From the NCBI RefSeq assembly GCF_022539665.2, contig NC_081333.1, positions 5,082,971 through 5,146,970 of the forward strand: a DNA stretch of 64,000 bases, read 5' to 3'. This document shows, in pieces, positions 10,396-21,290 of this stretch. Source of the stretch: Daphnia carinata. Taxonomy: Eukaryota; Arthropoda; Branchiopoda; Diplostraca; Daphniidae. Within the stretch, counting starts at the first letter, position 1, and each line of letters starts with the position of its first letter. The notes below the pieces were generated by a model that saw only the letters and a list, made by a program, of their open reading frames with translations, had not been told where the DNA came from and did not search any database. The translations under genes and the position numbers were made by a program.

Positions 10396-11937
10396 TTATT
10401 GGTCGTCGCTGTGGGTTCTGAGGGAGTTCTGGAATGTCGCTAGAAATTGACTGACATCCTCTAGTATTTCCTGTTGGCTGGGGGGTTGGGTGTGAGGAAA
10501 TATTTGGTTAATTGTCTGTCTGCAACGTTGGTGTCTGCAGCGTGACCGTCTCTTCTTCGAGGTACCTTCCGCCAGCGGCGGTGTTTGTTGGACCCGCGTT
10601 GCTTGTTGTTGCGTTTGGTTCGTTTGTATGAACAACAGCGCTTGTTTCAATTGTATTTCCGTTTGCGTGATTATTGGCTTGATGTCGTTCGCCTTCTGTG
10701 CGTTGACTGGGTTGTTGGCTTCCGGAAAATTGTTCAGTTTGTCCACAAGAAATTGAATTTCCGGTTGTAGTAGCTCCAAGTTGTTGATTAAGTGTAGTTT
10801 CTTCAAGTACGACGCTAGGTTGTCCACTTCCTTCAGGAATACGCGCTGTGACGCCAGTAGGATTTCCTCTAGGTGAATTGATGTGTCGCTCACGGCCGTG
10901 ATTAATGGCAAGTATACTCCGTCCTCGTCGGTGGTTTCGATATCTTTTCTCGGAACGAACCCGAAAAGTCTTCCCGCTCTTGTTGGTGTGATCTTTTGCA
11001 GATCGATGAGGTTGTAAATCTGCCCGTGTAGATAAGTCAAAACCTTCCTCGCGTGTCCCGTGAAAATTTCTTTGAGTCCTGTCACTTGTTCCTCCGTTTG
11101 TTTCTTCGTCTTCTTCCTGATCAGTCCACTGGCTTTCACTTCCAGAATGGCTGTCAAGTACTTCAATAAAATTTGCGGTTGGTACCAATTTATTTGTATT
11201 ATTTGATCGGCTCGATGACCCCGCTGGATGTCGTTCATCAACCGATTCAGGTGCTCCCAGACTTTCGGGTCGCTGGACTGAAAATCTGCCTTCCTCTCCT
11301 TGAGGCTTCTGATGGCTAACAGTAGGGACGGCAGCTGGCTTTTCGGTATCTGAAAGATGCTGTCCTCGTTTTTTTTTACTTCTTGCAGCAGATGCTTGAG
11401 GCTCACGTTGAGCTCTTCTTCCATTGGCTGCTCTCTTTTCCGATTAAAAAAATTCGAAACAGCGATCGAGAGAGTTTTGGTTGGAGATGTTTGTTGCGAA
11501 ACGGACTTTTTCTTTGGCGTAAGATGGTCTACAACTCTGGCTAAAAGGGAGGGTGACTTCGTAATAGTCGAGGTTTTCTCTGTGCGCTGGGCCTGATGTT
11601 TGCGGGCGTTTGAAATGTCTAGTCTAGGTACCTACTCGTACGCAGGATTTGATCTTAATTTCCTCTTCTGAGAGCTATCTGGGGTCGCTCTTGGTTTTAA
11701 AACAGGGGAAGCGGGTTTTTTACTAGCGTTCGTTTTCCTCTCCGAAGTCTTATACCCCGTAAACTTATCAGTATCCGCAGGCGTGGTAGTGGGCAATTGC
11801 TCATAATTAATGGACCTTGCTACAGATTCGACAGTTGGTATGGCGGGCGTGACAGGGGTGTTCGCGGCGGGCGGAGGGGTACGAGGGAGGTTATGCTTAC
11901 TCAGAAAAACATGATCAGTCATTGTGGGTGAGTCCAA
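10396..11937 (-). pseudogene. Leader ORF before gag in element A (about 513 codons, one internal stop)
   Basis: A single frame runs from Met 11937 to the stop at 10396, interrupted only by a TAG at 11632-11634. The N-terminal 140 residues are Ser/Thr/Pro/Lys-rich. The rest is predicted by eye to be largely helical and charged (KLHLINNLELLQPEIQFL), with a GFVPRKDI motif in the middle and a Gln/Thr-rich end. There is no zinc knuckle, protease motif, signal peptide or membrane segment. Element B has a clear homologue at 49955-51078 without that stop but with an internal deletion. It lies where a gag gene would start, yet a conventional gag follows. The function is unknown; a matrix-like or regulatory protein is a guess. 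Confidence 0.75.
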
Positions 11938-11955
11938 AAATCGCTGCCACCATTA
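11938..11955 (-). promoter_or_regulatory. Primer-binding site of element A
   Basis: Immediately inside the 5' LTR, the minus strand reads TAATGGTGGCAGCGATT. The TGGTGGCAGCG core has the form expected for the complement of a tRNA 3' end. I cannot name the tRNA. Element B has the same TAATGGTGGCAG at this position. Confidence 0.65.
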
Positions 11956-12765
11956 TGTAAAGCATCTCCTTCTGAAGAGTAACTTTACAGATTCAAAACG
12001 TTTAAAATAATAATAATAATAATAGTAATAATAGGACTCGGAGGCGATTTTCCCCACACGACGATTATATTTGTCTAAGTAAAGCACAACGAAGCACGAC
12101 GAAAAGAGTTGGAATAAGACATAAGTAGTCGGCAAAGGGAGAGTGAAAGAGAGAGAGAAACCGAAGTGTAATCTGACACCTAGTGTAAGCTTACCGCAGT
12201 GACTCGTGTGAAGCACGGGCGTGGATATCAGAGAAGGCGGCGGGTAACAGAAGCTCGTCGGCACGTGGTTTAAACAATACAGATGAAATTGACACACTTC
12301 AGCACGTGACACCGATCAGATTGTTAGTATAGAGTTACTATTGGGAAGTCACTAGCCAAACTTGAACTCTGCCTGTGAGAGTCAGATGCACACCGACAGC
12401 CGACTTCATCCTGACTGTTAAAGTAGAATACCCGTTGATAACTGAACTCTCTCAGGTCTTTAGTTCACCACGAAACCTCGCATATTGCACCATAATTAAC
12501 TGATGCGCAATTACACGTTGCAACTAATGAAATTTGATGCAGCATGTTGATGGTGCAATACTGATCAGCACATAAGCCGCCAATCACAGTTGTTGTTAAG
12601 CGGCGTAGTGCCGATGTCATATGATACGGTATGCGGTGTAATTTATATTGCGCCGTTACAACTGCGCGGTTATGCTATTGCGAAATACATAGGTACACAT
12701 ATGAGTCAACAATAAAGGCACAAAAAAAGGCATATTGAATAAAAGTATTTATTGGCTTCGTTACA
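11956..12765 (-). repeat. 5' LTR of element A
   Basis: This is the partner of 811-1614 with the same ends (TGTAAAG...TTACA), followed by the duplicated CTAG at 12766-12769. Small differences include an 8-9 bp indel near 12090. Confidence 0.93.
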
Positions 12766-14994
12766 CTAGGTAGGTTGTTTTTGACACTTTCGCACCACCG
12801 GGAACGGCCCCACAAATTTAGGAAGGAATTTTTTTGTGGAATTTTTCTTTCTAGGCTTCCGTCGAACTAGGACAAGGTCCCCATGGAGAAGCTCGAGTTC
12901 CGGCTTCCGAACTCAATCTGTTCTTTCCTTGCTTTTCTGCTGTTTTTCCACAATGCGCAAACGAGCTGACGACCTCAATTCCGAAACGCGTGATAAAAAA
13001 GTGGCATGTGGTTCTTCTTCGTTCTTTGGCCAAGGAAAGAGATTTTCTATGGCCAGGACTGATGTACGACAATTCACTAATTTAAACGGCGTTACTTCGG
13101 TTGTGGCTTGGCGGGCAGTATTAATAGCATACGTTGCGGCTGCTAAATGTAAGTCCCAGTCCGTATGTTCGGCGTTGACGAAGGCGCACAATGCAAGGGT
13201 TAATGTACGATTAACTCTTTCCACTAATCCATTAGTCTCCGGATGCTCTGCAGTGGCCAAAATGTGTTTAATATGCCAGCGTGTTACCCATTCGGCAAAC
13301 ATCTGAGACGTAAAGGCTGATCCCTGGTCGCTAATAATACGTTGTGGTGTACCGTGGCGAAAGATAATGTGCGTCTCGAGGAACGACGTAACAAATTTTG
13401 TCGACGTGTCAGGAACAGCAGCCACCTCGACCCACTTCGACAAATAGTCTATCGAGACAATTATATGACGATGTCCAGAAGCAGTAACCTTAAACGGGCC
13501 CAAGTGATCAATTCCGATAAGCTGGAACGGAGAAGATGGTGGTTCGATGGGCTGGAGCCGGCCAACCACCTGACCAATTGCGTGTTTGTGTGTTTGGCAA
13601 AAAGAACAAGATTGAACAAAAATTTTTACGCTCCTACCCAGCCGTGGCCACCAAAATCGACTTTTAATTTTAAAAAGAGTCCTCTCCACACCCTGATGTC
13701 CAGATGAAGGAGAATCATGACATGCTTCCAAGATTTTTCTACGAGGGATAGAGGGAATAACGAGTAGCAACTTCCTGCCAGAATATTTGTTCTTTCTATA
13801 TAGAATTTTACTACAGATGACAAAATTTTGGGACATTTTACAAGGAGAAAGGGTGTCTAATGCTACGAATATTTTCCGTAGCTGGCCGTCTTGTTGTTGC
13901 AAGAGGGCGAGCTCTTTTGAGGCATAACCCACTTCGGGTTCTTTTACAGCGACTACTAGACAATCACCTGGTCGGGAATAAATGCCATCGGCAGGGTTCC
14001 TGGACAGTGTGTCCGCAACAATATTATCCGTACCTTTCACGTGCTCTATCGTGAAGGTAAACTCCTGTAAATCAAGCACCCACCTCGCAAACTTTCCCAT
14101 TAAGGCCCTTTTCCCCATCATCCACTTGACGGCTGAACTATCCATCTTAACAAAAAAATGTCTCCCATAAACGTAGGTACGCAATTTCTTGATTGCCCAA
14201 ACCACCGCCAAACATTCCAGTTCATTGGCGTGATATCTTGTTTCGGTGTCCGACAGCCTTCTGCTGATGAAAGTCACAGGTCGATGGCCTTCACCAGCAT
14301 CCTGCGTCAACACTGCTCCAAGACCAGTTTGACTTGCGTCAGTCTGAATAGTAACTTCCAGAGCGTCATCGAAATGAGCCAGAACAGGAGCAGTCGTAAG
14401 ACGCGCTACAATACTGCTCTTTGCGCCTTCGTGACGTTCCGTCCATCGCCAAACAGCATTCTTTTTGAGGAGAGCGTGCAAAGGGTGAGCCAATGACGCA
14501 AAATCAGGGACAAAACGCCTATAGTATGACGCAAGTCCAAGAAACCCTCGTAATGATTTTAGATTCGTAACAGGCATGGAAGTTAAAGCGCACACTTTCT
14601 CGCCTTCCGGGTGAATGCCTTCCGCATCGATTACGTGTCCTAGGTGGGACACCTTGGTGGCGCCGAAAACGCATTTGTCAATGTTCGGAGTCAAATTTGC
14701 TCGCTCTAGAGCTGTTAACACCAACTCTAGGCGTGCCAAGTGCTCGTCAAAAGAACGACCAAAAACCAAGATGTCGTCTAAGTAAACTAGACACATATGC
14801 CATTTCAAACCAGCCAAGACCCTATCCATTAAACGTTGAAACGTCGCCGGAGCATTGCTCAACCCGAACGGCAGACGTGTGAACTGAAAAAGACCGTCTG
14901 GAGTGACAAACGCTGTCTTCTCCCGATCTTCCAACGCTACAGGCACCTGCCAATATCCACTGGCCAAATCCAAACAAGAAAAAAAATTGCGCAC
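12766..14994 (-). pseudogene. pol: RT, RNase H and integrase of element E
   Basis: In the 693-codon frame from 14994: RT motifs LDLASGYWQ and YLDDIL (about residues 8 and 71), the RT/RNase H connection (FLGLASYYRRFVPDF, about 150), RNase H (TDASQTGLGAV near 215; DTLSRNP near 330), an HHCC finger (FVQSCSFCQTH near 480), and the DDE core with D in GIDHLGPF, D in ISDQGSAF and E in NGLVERVNRTL. The track frame stops near 12913. Integrase C-terminal sequence (FVGPFPVV) then continues to the insertion point of A at 12769 and resumes at 810. The RT is split from its N-terminus by a frame change in an A8 run near 14985. Confidence 0.88.
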
Positions 14995-16597
14995 CTGCTA
15001 GCCTGTCCAAAACATCGTCAATGCGAGGTAACGGATAAACATCACGTTTCGTTACCGCATTTAAACGTCTAAAATCAATACAAAAACGATAGTCACCAGA
15101 TTTTGCTTTACGAACCAAAACGACGGACGAACTCCACGGACTAAAAGATTCTTCGACAACACCGTCTTCTAACATTTCTACAACCTTTCCCGCAATAATT
15201 TGTCGTTCGAACGCTGATACCCTATATGGCGCTGATTTCACCGGGCAAGCATCCCCCGTGTCAATATGATGCTCAACTTCAGTGGTTTGCCCAATTTCCC
15301 TTTTTGACTTCGGAAAGCATTTTCGTCGACGTTCAAGCATACCCATAAGTTTTTCACGTTGACCAGAGTCTAGTCCTTCCCCAATATTAACTTGAGTGAT
15401 GTATTTGGCTTCATCACCTACTGGAAGAACGGTGGCACAAATTTCAGAATCCCTGTCAGTCAAAGTAGACAACACGGCGTCATCGTTCAGTTCAACAGTA
15501 CAAAAGAAATGCCGTCGCCTCAGTCTCAACTCCGCAGGGGAATAATTCACAAGGGGTATCTCCGTTAGTCCTCTATTTACCGTCACGACACTGGCTGGTA
15601 TCACCCACTCCTTTCCCGGCTTCGAACAACAATTAAACTTGACGAAAGCCGTACCAGAGACATCTGACGACAATCTTCCCTTCACAAAGACTAGCGAGTC
15701 TGGGGGAACCACCTGGTGTCCATCTGCCTTAACTGGCATCCATCCACGTCGTTTCGAAGGCGATTCCTCCGCAAAAGACTCGATCAGACCGTCGCTTACG
15801 TCAAAATCTTCTTCATTACTCCCTTCTTCTTCCAAAAATATTCCCTCCCTGCTGCTTTCCCCGTTAATTATATGCACCTCTTCCGCCCATCGAACTCTCT
15901 TTTTCTTCTTCGTCAAAACTTCCTCTACCCCCTTTCCTTCGCCGTCTTCGATTTCCCTGTTTCCCTTATTTAAATTTCCCTCAATTAACCATATTTCCTC
16001 CCCCCTTACACCTTTCCCCGTTACGTTACTCTCCCCCCTTACACCTTTCCCCGTTACGTTACTCTCTCCCCTTACTAGATCTAACTCCCTACTTTCCTGC
16101 GCCACTACACCCTTATTTTTCTCCTCAACTAACCCTTCCCCGACTTATTCAATTCTCCCTACCCTTACTACAATGCTGGTCTTACTTTCCACTATCCAGT
16201 CCACCCCCAAGATTAGCGCAAACGGAGCGGTCCTTAGCACGGTGACGGACTTGAGTTTAACAAAATTGTGCTTCCACTTAACGTTCAACGGTAGAGCTCC
16301 CTCTACACGCACAAGCTTGTTGTCGACGCCTCTCAATTTAGTTTTCGTGGAATTCCGATGAAGGTCCATAAATTTCCGCACGACGCTTAGCCGTACCGCA
16401 CTAATGCTGGCGCCCGATTCGACGAGTGCCGTGACTTCCCCAACTTTTTCTACCCAGACCTTGATAAGAGGCAGAGCTGGACGACTTTCTGATAAAAAAA
16501 ATCCTTTCACGGGCGCCATTGTCCTCGGCGAGCTACCCCGTCGGTTTTTGCTGGACAGTCCCTCGCAATATGGCCATGTCGATTGCACGAATAGCAC
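14822..16597 (-). pseudogene. pol: Protease, long charged linker and RT N-terminus of element E
   Basis: The frame 16597-16145 carries the protease: VESGASISAV has Glu where the catalytic Asp of the D-T/S-G motif is expected. A stop at about 16145 separates it from the same-frame continuation 16105-14822. That begins with a low-complexity, acidic linker of about 120 residues containing a duplicated 11-residue unit (GESNVTGKGVR), then RT motifs (YRFCIDFRRLN). Such a long linker between protease and RT is unusual for gypsy pol and may be a minisatellite expansion. The last 57 codons overlap the next RT frame. Confidence 0.8.
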
Positions 16598-17712
16598 AAC
16601 CTTTGCGCTGGGCCCCTGGGTGTAAACCCCCCACCTCCTACTCGCGGAACGTTAGGGCTGGAATTAACCGCAAGCCGAGAGAACGAAGCCGAAATTTGAT
16701 TCACCAACCGATCTCCCAAGTTTTGAAAAAGTGCGGTCAAATCTGGAGTCGATGGAGCAACATTCGTCGGAGGCACTGTTAAGACGGGTTCGGTCGTTAA
16801 CATTGGGGCGGGTACGTTTGGTATTGCGGAAGTTAAACCAAGTTGTTCAAGGTCCCTGAGTCGGGCTAGGAAAGCCGTAAAGTCCACTGGTACCGGTGAC
16901 GTTAGAGCTGCGACGTAGATGGGGTTTGCGAGACCTCGTAACAAAAACTTGATGACATCCGCTTCAGGTAGGGCAACGGAACAACGAAGGCACAATCGTC
17001 ACTTGTCCAACGCGTATTCAAGGCAAGATTCCCCTAGTTTTTGTACCCTAGACTCTACGAGCGAACTCCACTCCAAAAACGAAAGCGCTCCAGCAAAGTT
17101 TGTCACTAGTGCGACTGACCAAATAGCCCAGGTAGTGTGATGGTGTCCCGTTTGCGCGTGCCATTGGGAGGCAGTGCCCTCGAGACGTGTCACAGCAACC
17201 AAAAGTCGATTCTCCTCTGTCCAACCCTCTAACCCACCAACGCGTTCCACATGGTCAATAAACCCTTGCGCATCTTCGCCAACAGCACCCGAGAAGCGTG
17301 GTATAGAACTGACAGCAATCGTCGACGGACGGACTGCCTGGGCAGCTGGCAAAGCGTTAGCAAGTGCTTGGATAGCTTCGTTGTTCTGTTGTTGTTGCAC
17401 GTTGATAATTTCGACGAGTTGGGCAACCTGATTTTGCCTCGCCGCACCGTCAGCCGCTGCTACTTCAGCAAATCTATTCAAAGCCACGATTAGCTCGTTA
17501 TTGTCTGCCATGTCTGTTGATGAAGATGCTTCTGCCGCCAGTACAAACTCTAACTTCGGACAGCTCGTTTTCGTCGCAGGTGAACGTGGCACCGGACGAA
17601 CAATACGTGCTCTTGCTGTTGTTTGACGAGCTTTTCCCCTCTGATTCCGCAGGTAGTACTGTGGTTCGAAGCCAAAAAAGGGATCTGGGACGTCGGGATT
17701 CAAATCCGACAT
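16507..17712 (-). pseudogene. gag: gag of element E
   Basis: The likely start is the Met at about 17712 (MSDLNPDV), just after a splice-acceptor-like site. An upstream frame starts at 17727. A Gln-rich helix (near residue 110) precedes the capsid-like domain (IPRFSGAVGEDAQGFIDHV; WHAQTG). A stop at about 16999 interrupts the frame, which resumes at 16995 and ends with a single zinc knuckle (CYSCNRHGHIARDC). The frame then overlaps the protease frame, which fits gag-pol frameshifting. Confidence 0.82.
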
Positions 17713-17726
17713 GCAGAACCACCGCA

Positions 17727-18446
17727 CTCAAATTCCAAAAAAAAAAAAAAAAAGAAATGGACTGAATGCCACAAAAATGACAGTGGAAAAAAAAGAGAGA
17801 GAAAAAAAAATTAATAAAGAAATAAATCAGACGAACACTTTAAACTCCCAGGATGAAGAAAAAAAACAAGTGCGAACAAAAAGGCACTTATCCAACGAGT
17901 CTCACGTCAGGACCAAAAGGATCGTCCAAAAAAAGAAAAAAGAAGAGATGTTGAGCGCAAAAGATTGCGATCAAAACTCAGCAGAACCAAAAAAAAACAA
18001 AAAGAAAAGGTCAAAACAAAAGTACCCTCTGTACACAAGAGGGACACACACACAAAAACGATACCGTCCAGAACGAACAACAGCCCGTAAGCACAAAAAA
18101 AACTTCACGGCACGGCTTTGTATCAAGGTTCTTTTCTCGCCTTCAAAAAAAAAAGAGAACGAGCAACAAAAGAACCACTCAAAAGATATTGCAATCCCGC
18201 TGATATGGTCGCTCGAGAAAAAAAACAGAAAAAGAGAGAGAGAGAAAAATATTTCTCTCGACCAAAACGCGTGGGCCGTCCCAAAAAGAAAAAAAAGGAC
18301 GGAACGCACCACACAAAGCGGCAAGAGGTATGCCGAAAAGAAAAAAAAATACACTTCCAACTACACACAATCAAAAAAAAATCATGCACTAGGATTGTTT
18401 ATTTTAATAGCCCGTGGCTATAGGTAACAGGGGTTGAAATACTTAC
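17727..18446 (-). other. Probable leader intron of element E
   Basis: On the minus strand a strong donor (ACAG then GTAAGT, junction at 18447/18446) opens a T-rich stretch of about 720 bp. It ends in a long T run and TTTGAG at about 17727. Gag starts at once afterwards. The plus-strand A-richness that produces long lysine frames here is explained by the intron's pyrimidine-rich minus strand. Splicing is inferred only. Confidence 0.45.
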
Positions 18447-18682
18447 CTGTATCGTTCCTCCACTCTTCAACAAAGACGTCGCGGCGGGATGGGATTCACT
18501 CCCCTTCGGCGCCGGTAAGGACAATCCACAATGGCGGCGACCACGTCTGCGAAAATTTCCTTCAAGCGTGGGCGGCACGCGGGTCCGTTGCAGGCAACTT
18601 TTAAAGAAAAGTTGTTCGATGGCCTGGCGGAGATGAATATCCTCGATCTTCAATCCTCCTCGATCCCTCTTCTGACATTAAT
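18447..18682 (-). other. 5' leader of element E
   Basis: The leader between the 5' LTR and the putative donor. The bases next to the LTR read ATTAATGTCAGAAGAGGG on the minus strand, without the TGG expected for a full tRNA 3'-end match. The priming mode is therefore unclear, or the LTR edge is slightly misplaced. Confidence 0.5.
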
Positions 18683-19015
18683 TGTTACGGAGGTGGCCGG
18701 CGCTGGACCCAAAAACCGGGACAGCGAGACAGGTAGTCGCGTAGACGTTAGGATAGATGGGTAATTCCAAAGCTCAGGCAATACGAAGTGTATTTGTCAG
18801 GGTAACACTTTCACAAGTTCAACACTATTACACACAAGTACGCGAAGGGAAGCCAGCGATAGCGCAAAGCTCCTTCTTTCAACCACACAGTAGACGGCGA
18901 GGTTCCAGACTGCCCTGCGTGACTCTGAGCAGACGACCCGTCGCCTACTTACCGGTTGGCCATCTATTGAGGGGGTATATGGTAGGACACTGTTATGAGG
19001 TATGAAACTGTAACA
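18683..19015 (-). repeat. 5' LTR of element E
   Basis: The right edge is certain because its last 42 bases recur at 1-42. The left edge is set at TGTTAC, which mirrors the terminal GTAACA, giving about 333 bp. Confidence 0.7.
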
Positions 19016-19163
19016 ATACTGGGGAGGCTCGGTGTAGTAGCTGGGTGCGGCATATGTTGTTGTATAATACTCGCCCTTTTTTGTTGTGTAATACTCTGGT
19101 GCCTTTGTGCTGTAGTAGTTGGGCGCAGCATAGGTCGTGGTGTAGTATGTAAAGTTTAAGACA
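19016..19163 (-). pseudogene. YYTT-repeat cuticle-type protein fragment cut by element E
   Basis: The minus strand encodes alternating YYTTTYAAP, APEYYTTK and PSYYTEPP units, a tyrosine-rich repeat seen in crustacean and insect exoskeletal proteins. Related repeats occur at 21635-21921 and 51962-52320 (minus) and at 54580-54836 (plus). E's LTR begins directly after the last unit, so the gene is truncated. The open frame that continues into the LTR is an artefact. Confidence 0.7.
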
Positions 19164-19199
19164 CCGTTAATAGTAACATTAATAACATAGAGTAAAAAA

Positions 19200-19960
19200 G
19201 GAAACCCACTTATGTTCTCTTGACGAACGCTTGCAGCCATGGCATTATGCAGTTCTGTCGCTGAACCGGGTAATGGCGTAAGACATAATGGATTGAGAAT
19301 CCAAGTCTGTCCATTCACGGTGACTCGTAGATCACCATCGTCATAGACCTTCGTCACCTTACCGATTTTACCAAGAGCCTAGAAAAAAAGATTAAATTAT
19401 TTCTTTTTTTATTTTTCCTTTACAGATATTACGGAGATATACGTAATTTTATTTGACACCAACGTCATGTTTTAATAAGTTGCATTGTTAAAAATATTCA
19501 TACCAATCGCATTAAATCAACCCACTATCCATGGTCCCGTTGAAGAAGTTTCACGTGTGCAATATCATCGATTAGCCCCAAAGCTAAAATTTTTTAAAAA
19601 CTACTTTTTGATATTTTTATTCAATTTATTATCCTTACTGCGTCTCCGACGGGAAATGACGATAAACGATAAATTGCTCGCGGATGGAACGTCCAGCGCT
19701 GATTACTACCATCAAACTGAACTCGAATGTCTTCCCTGTCGGTGACGCGGTGAACTGTTCCGACGTGACCTATGCACTGCTGACCGCCAGGAGAAAGTGA
19801 GGGAAAACGACGGAATGTCATCTTGCAACACTAAAATTTGAAATAGCAAACAGCGATCTACCTCCGCCATAGGAGGATTCCAGCCTCTGTGTCCCTTATG
19901 CATTTCTCTTAGCCGGCAACTTTGATTTGTCACCCACGCTAAACGTTGCAGTGTGCTTGG
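19200..19960 (-). pseudogene. mib: mind bomb-like E3 ligase fragment (REP/MIB_HERC2 repeats)
   Basis: Two minus-strand stretches resemble mind bomb. About 19830-19640 reads GHVGTVHRVTDREDIRVQF and NQRWTFHPRAI. About 19378-19210 reads GKIGKVTKVYDDGDLRV and NGQTWILNPLCL. A third piece (GHRGWNPPMAEV, about 19900) is in another frame. A good splice acceptor (TTTTTTTCTAG) precedes the exon at 19378, so this is an unprocessed segmental copy rather than a retrocopy. Mind bomb ubiquitinates Notch ligands; only its N-terminal repeats are here, with frame changes and no RING fingers. It runs directly into the YYTT repeats, so two unrelated host genes are spliced together in the DNA. Confidence 0.65.
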
Positions 19961-19964
19961 GATT

Positions 19965-20829
19965 GCTCAGACTACGCCAAGGTCTGCTAGTGAAATTGTT
20001 TGATAGCCCTAAGACCATAAGTGCTTCACCATAGTAATATCTCCAAACAACAGCATGAACACACCTCAAACCCACTTTACCCTTGTGTCCCAGAAGGTGA
20101 ACGTTTGTTGAGCCAGAAGCCCAATCTACATTAGCGTGGTTGCGGCCAGATTCGTCACCCTAGCCTCGCAAATCAACCACTCTGCCAATCTTCCCCTCTC
20201 CACCGCCCATTAAAAAAAAAAAAATATGTATAAAACCAAATGTTGTAAAAAATTCATTTTTGTATAGGCCTACCTGATTTCCACCAGCCCCGGTGGAATC
20301 TATTGCAACGAAATATTTCGGTGCCCCGCCGAAAGAAAAAAAAGAAAAAAAATGCCCAACGAAGGCATAGTCCGGTGGGCAAAAATGACCCGCCGAAAGA
20401 AAAAAAAAAGAAAAAAAAAATATGCCCACGAAGGCATAGTCAGGCCGAAGTGGAAAATGTGAAAAAATGCCGTGCGTAATAAAAATACGGAAATGTGACT
20501 TACCTTAAAAACAGCTTTAACCACAACAAAACACTGTAACTGTACAACACAAATATTTAAATTACGGCACTTAGCACGCCAGTGCCGCAATCTTAATTAG
20601 TAATAAACATATTATATTGGTAGTATACGAATTTTTATATTTCATATGGCACCTTTGTTATTAAGCATTTCACCACGATGAAAGAATTTTGAAAAATGGC
20701 AGGGTTCCGGCAATTACCCCAACAACCCGCCCCGCTTGAAAAGGCCATCCACCCCGAAACGACCGCCTTTATGCGGTGCCCCGAGGAACGAAAATTGGAA
20801 ATTACTTTGCTCCCGAAAGTCAAAATTAA
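19965..20829. other. No gene seen; A-rich low-complexity DNA
   Basis: Contains A runs near 20210 and a tandem duplication at 20324-20445. I see no coding signal. Confidence 0.5.
20324..20445. repeat. Two-copy tandem repeat of about 65 bp
   Basis: Both units read CCGCCGAAAG, then two A runs around a single G, then GCCCA(A)CGAAGGCATAGTC. The copies differ mainly in A-run length. Confidence 0.75.
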
Positions 20830-21290
20830 AAAACACAGCAGCCAACAGCGGTATGCCACTGTAGTTAACTGAAATATGATCATTTTTAACATTTAATCTA
20901 TACTAATCACTTGAATGTCAAGCAGGTACACACCAGTTCATACCAATTGATTAAAATCCAAATAGTTAACAGTATTAATGTCAAGGATCAATAAGTAAAA
21001 CAAGGCGGTAATTTACGCAAAATTGTAAAACACAAATTGAAATACAATGTATGGAAAATTGCGTACTGTTGTTGAGGTTTCCAAGAAGCTTCCTAAACTG
21101 AATTGAACATTTTTGTCGTCTCACTTTCCATTACAGCAAAGTCACCCTCAGAGAATTTCTTTTTTTTTTTTTAAAGAAACTTTTTAATTAGCGCTGAGGT
21201 AACGAAAACGCGCACCATACAGTTGGTGATGTTATAGCTAATATTCTTACCCTACCTTGAATAAATTCATCGAAATTGTTAAACTGGCAA
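20830..21290 (-). repeat. Diverged duplicate of 21890-22310
   Basis: The two stretches line up over about 420 bp in the same order: CAGCCAACAGC, GTTA(A/G)CTGAAA, ...TGGAAAAT..., CTGAATTGAA, GGTTACGA/GGTAACGA, ACGCGCA and TACCCTACCTT/TACCCCACCTT. The 21890 copy is the upstream part of a YYTT gene, so this is a decayed tandem paralogue whose coding exon is no longer readable. Confidence 0.6.

Larger units (their letters stand above)
811..12765 (-). mobile_element. Env-bearing gypsy element A, full length
   Basis: Two LTRs of about 805 bp (811-1614 and 11956-12765) begin TGTAAAG and end TTACA. CTAG is duplicated at 807-810 and 12766-12769. Reading on the minus strand, the order is LTR, primer-binding site, leader ORF, gag, pol, 177-codon ORF, noncoding spacer, env, LTR. 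The 4-bp duplication and env gene fit Metaviridae of the errantivirus type. Gag, pol and env each change frame, and the leader ORF has one stop, so this copy is defective. The LTRs differ at only a handful of places, so the insertion is fairly recent. Confidence 0.93.
1..19015 (-). mobile_element. Gypsy-type LTR retrotransposon E, left end cut by the window
   Basis: The first 42 bases of the window recur exactly at 18974-19015, so they are the matching ends of two LTRs. Between them, on the minus strand, lie gag, protease, RT, RNase H and integrase. Element A is inserted into the integrase C-terminus, so E's own sequence is 1-810 plus 12770-19015 after allowing for the 4-bp duplication. Nonsense codons and frame changes in gag and pol show that this copy is not coding-competent. 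The right end abuts a YYTT cuticle-gene fragment, so E landed in or beside host coding sequence. The left flank lies outside the window, so E's own target duplication cannot be checked. Confidence 0.85.

Noticed and set aside
15639-16361. 240-aa plus-strand Ser/Thr/Pro frame
   Set aside because: Antisense shadow of E's protease-RT linker.
17711-18427. Lys/Arg-rich plus-strand frames
   Set aside because: Shadows of the T-rich minus-strand leader of E.
18797-19357. Single ORF combining mind bomb, YYTT repeats and E's LTR
   Set aside because: Composite across an intron and an insertion edge; annotated as separate fragments.
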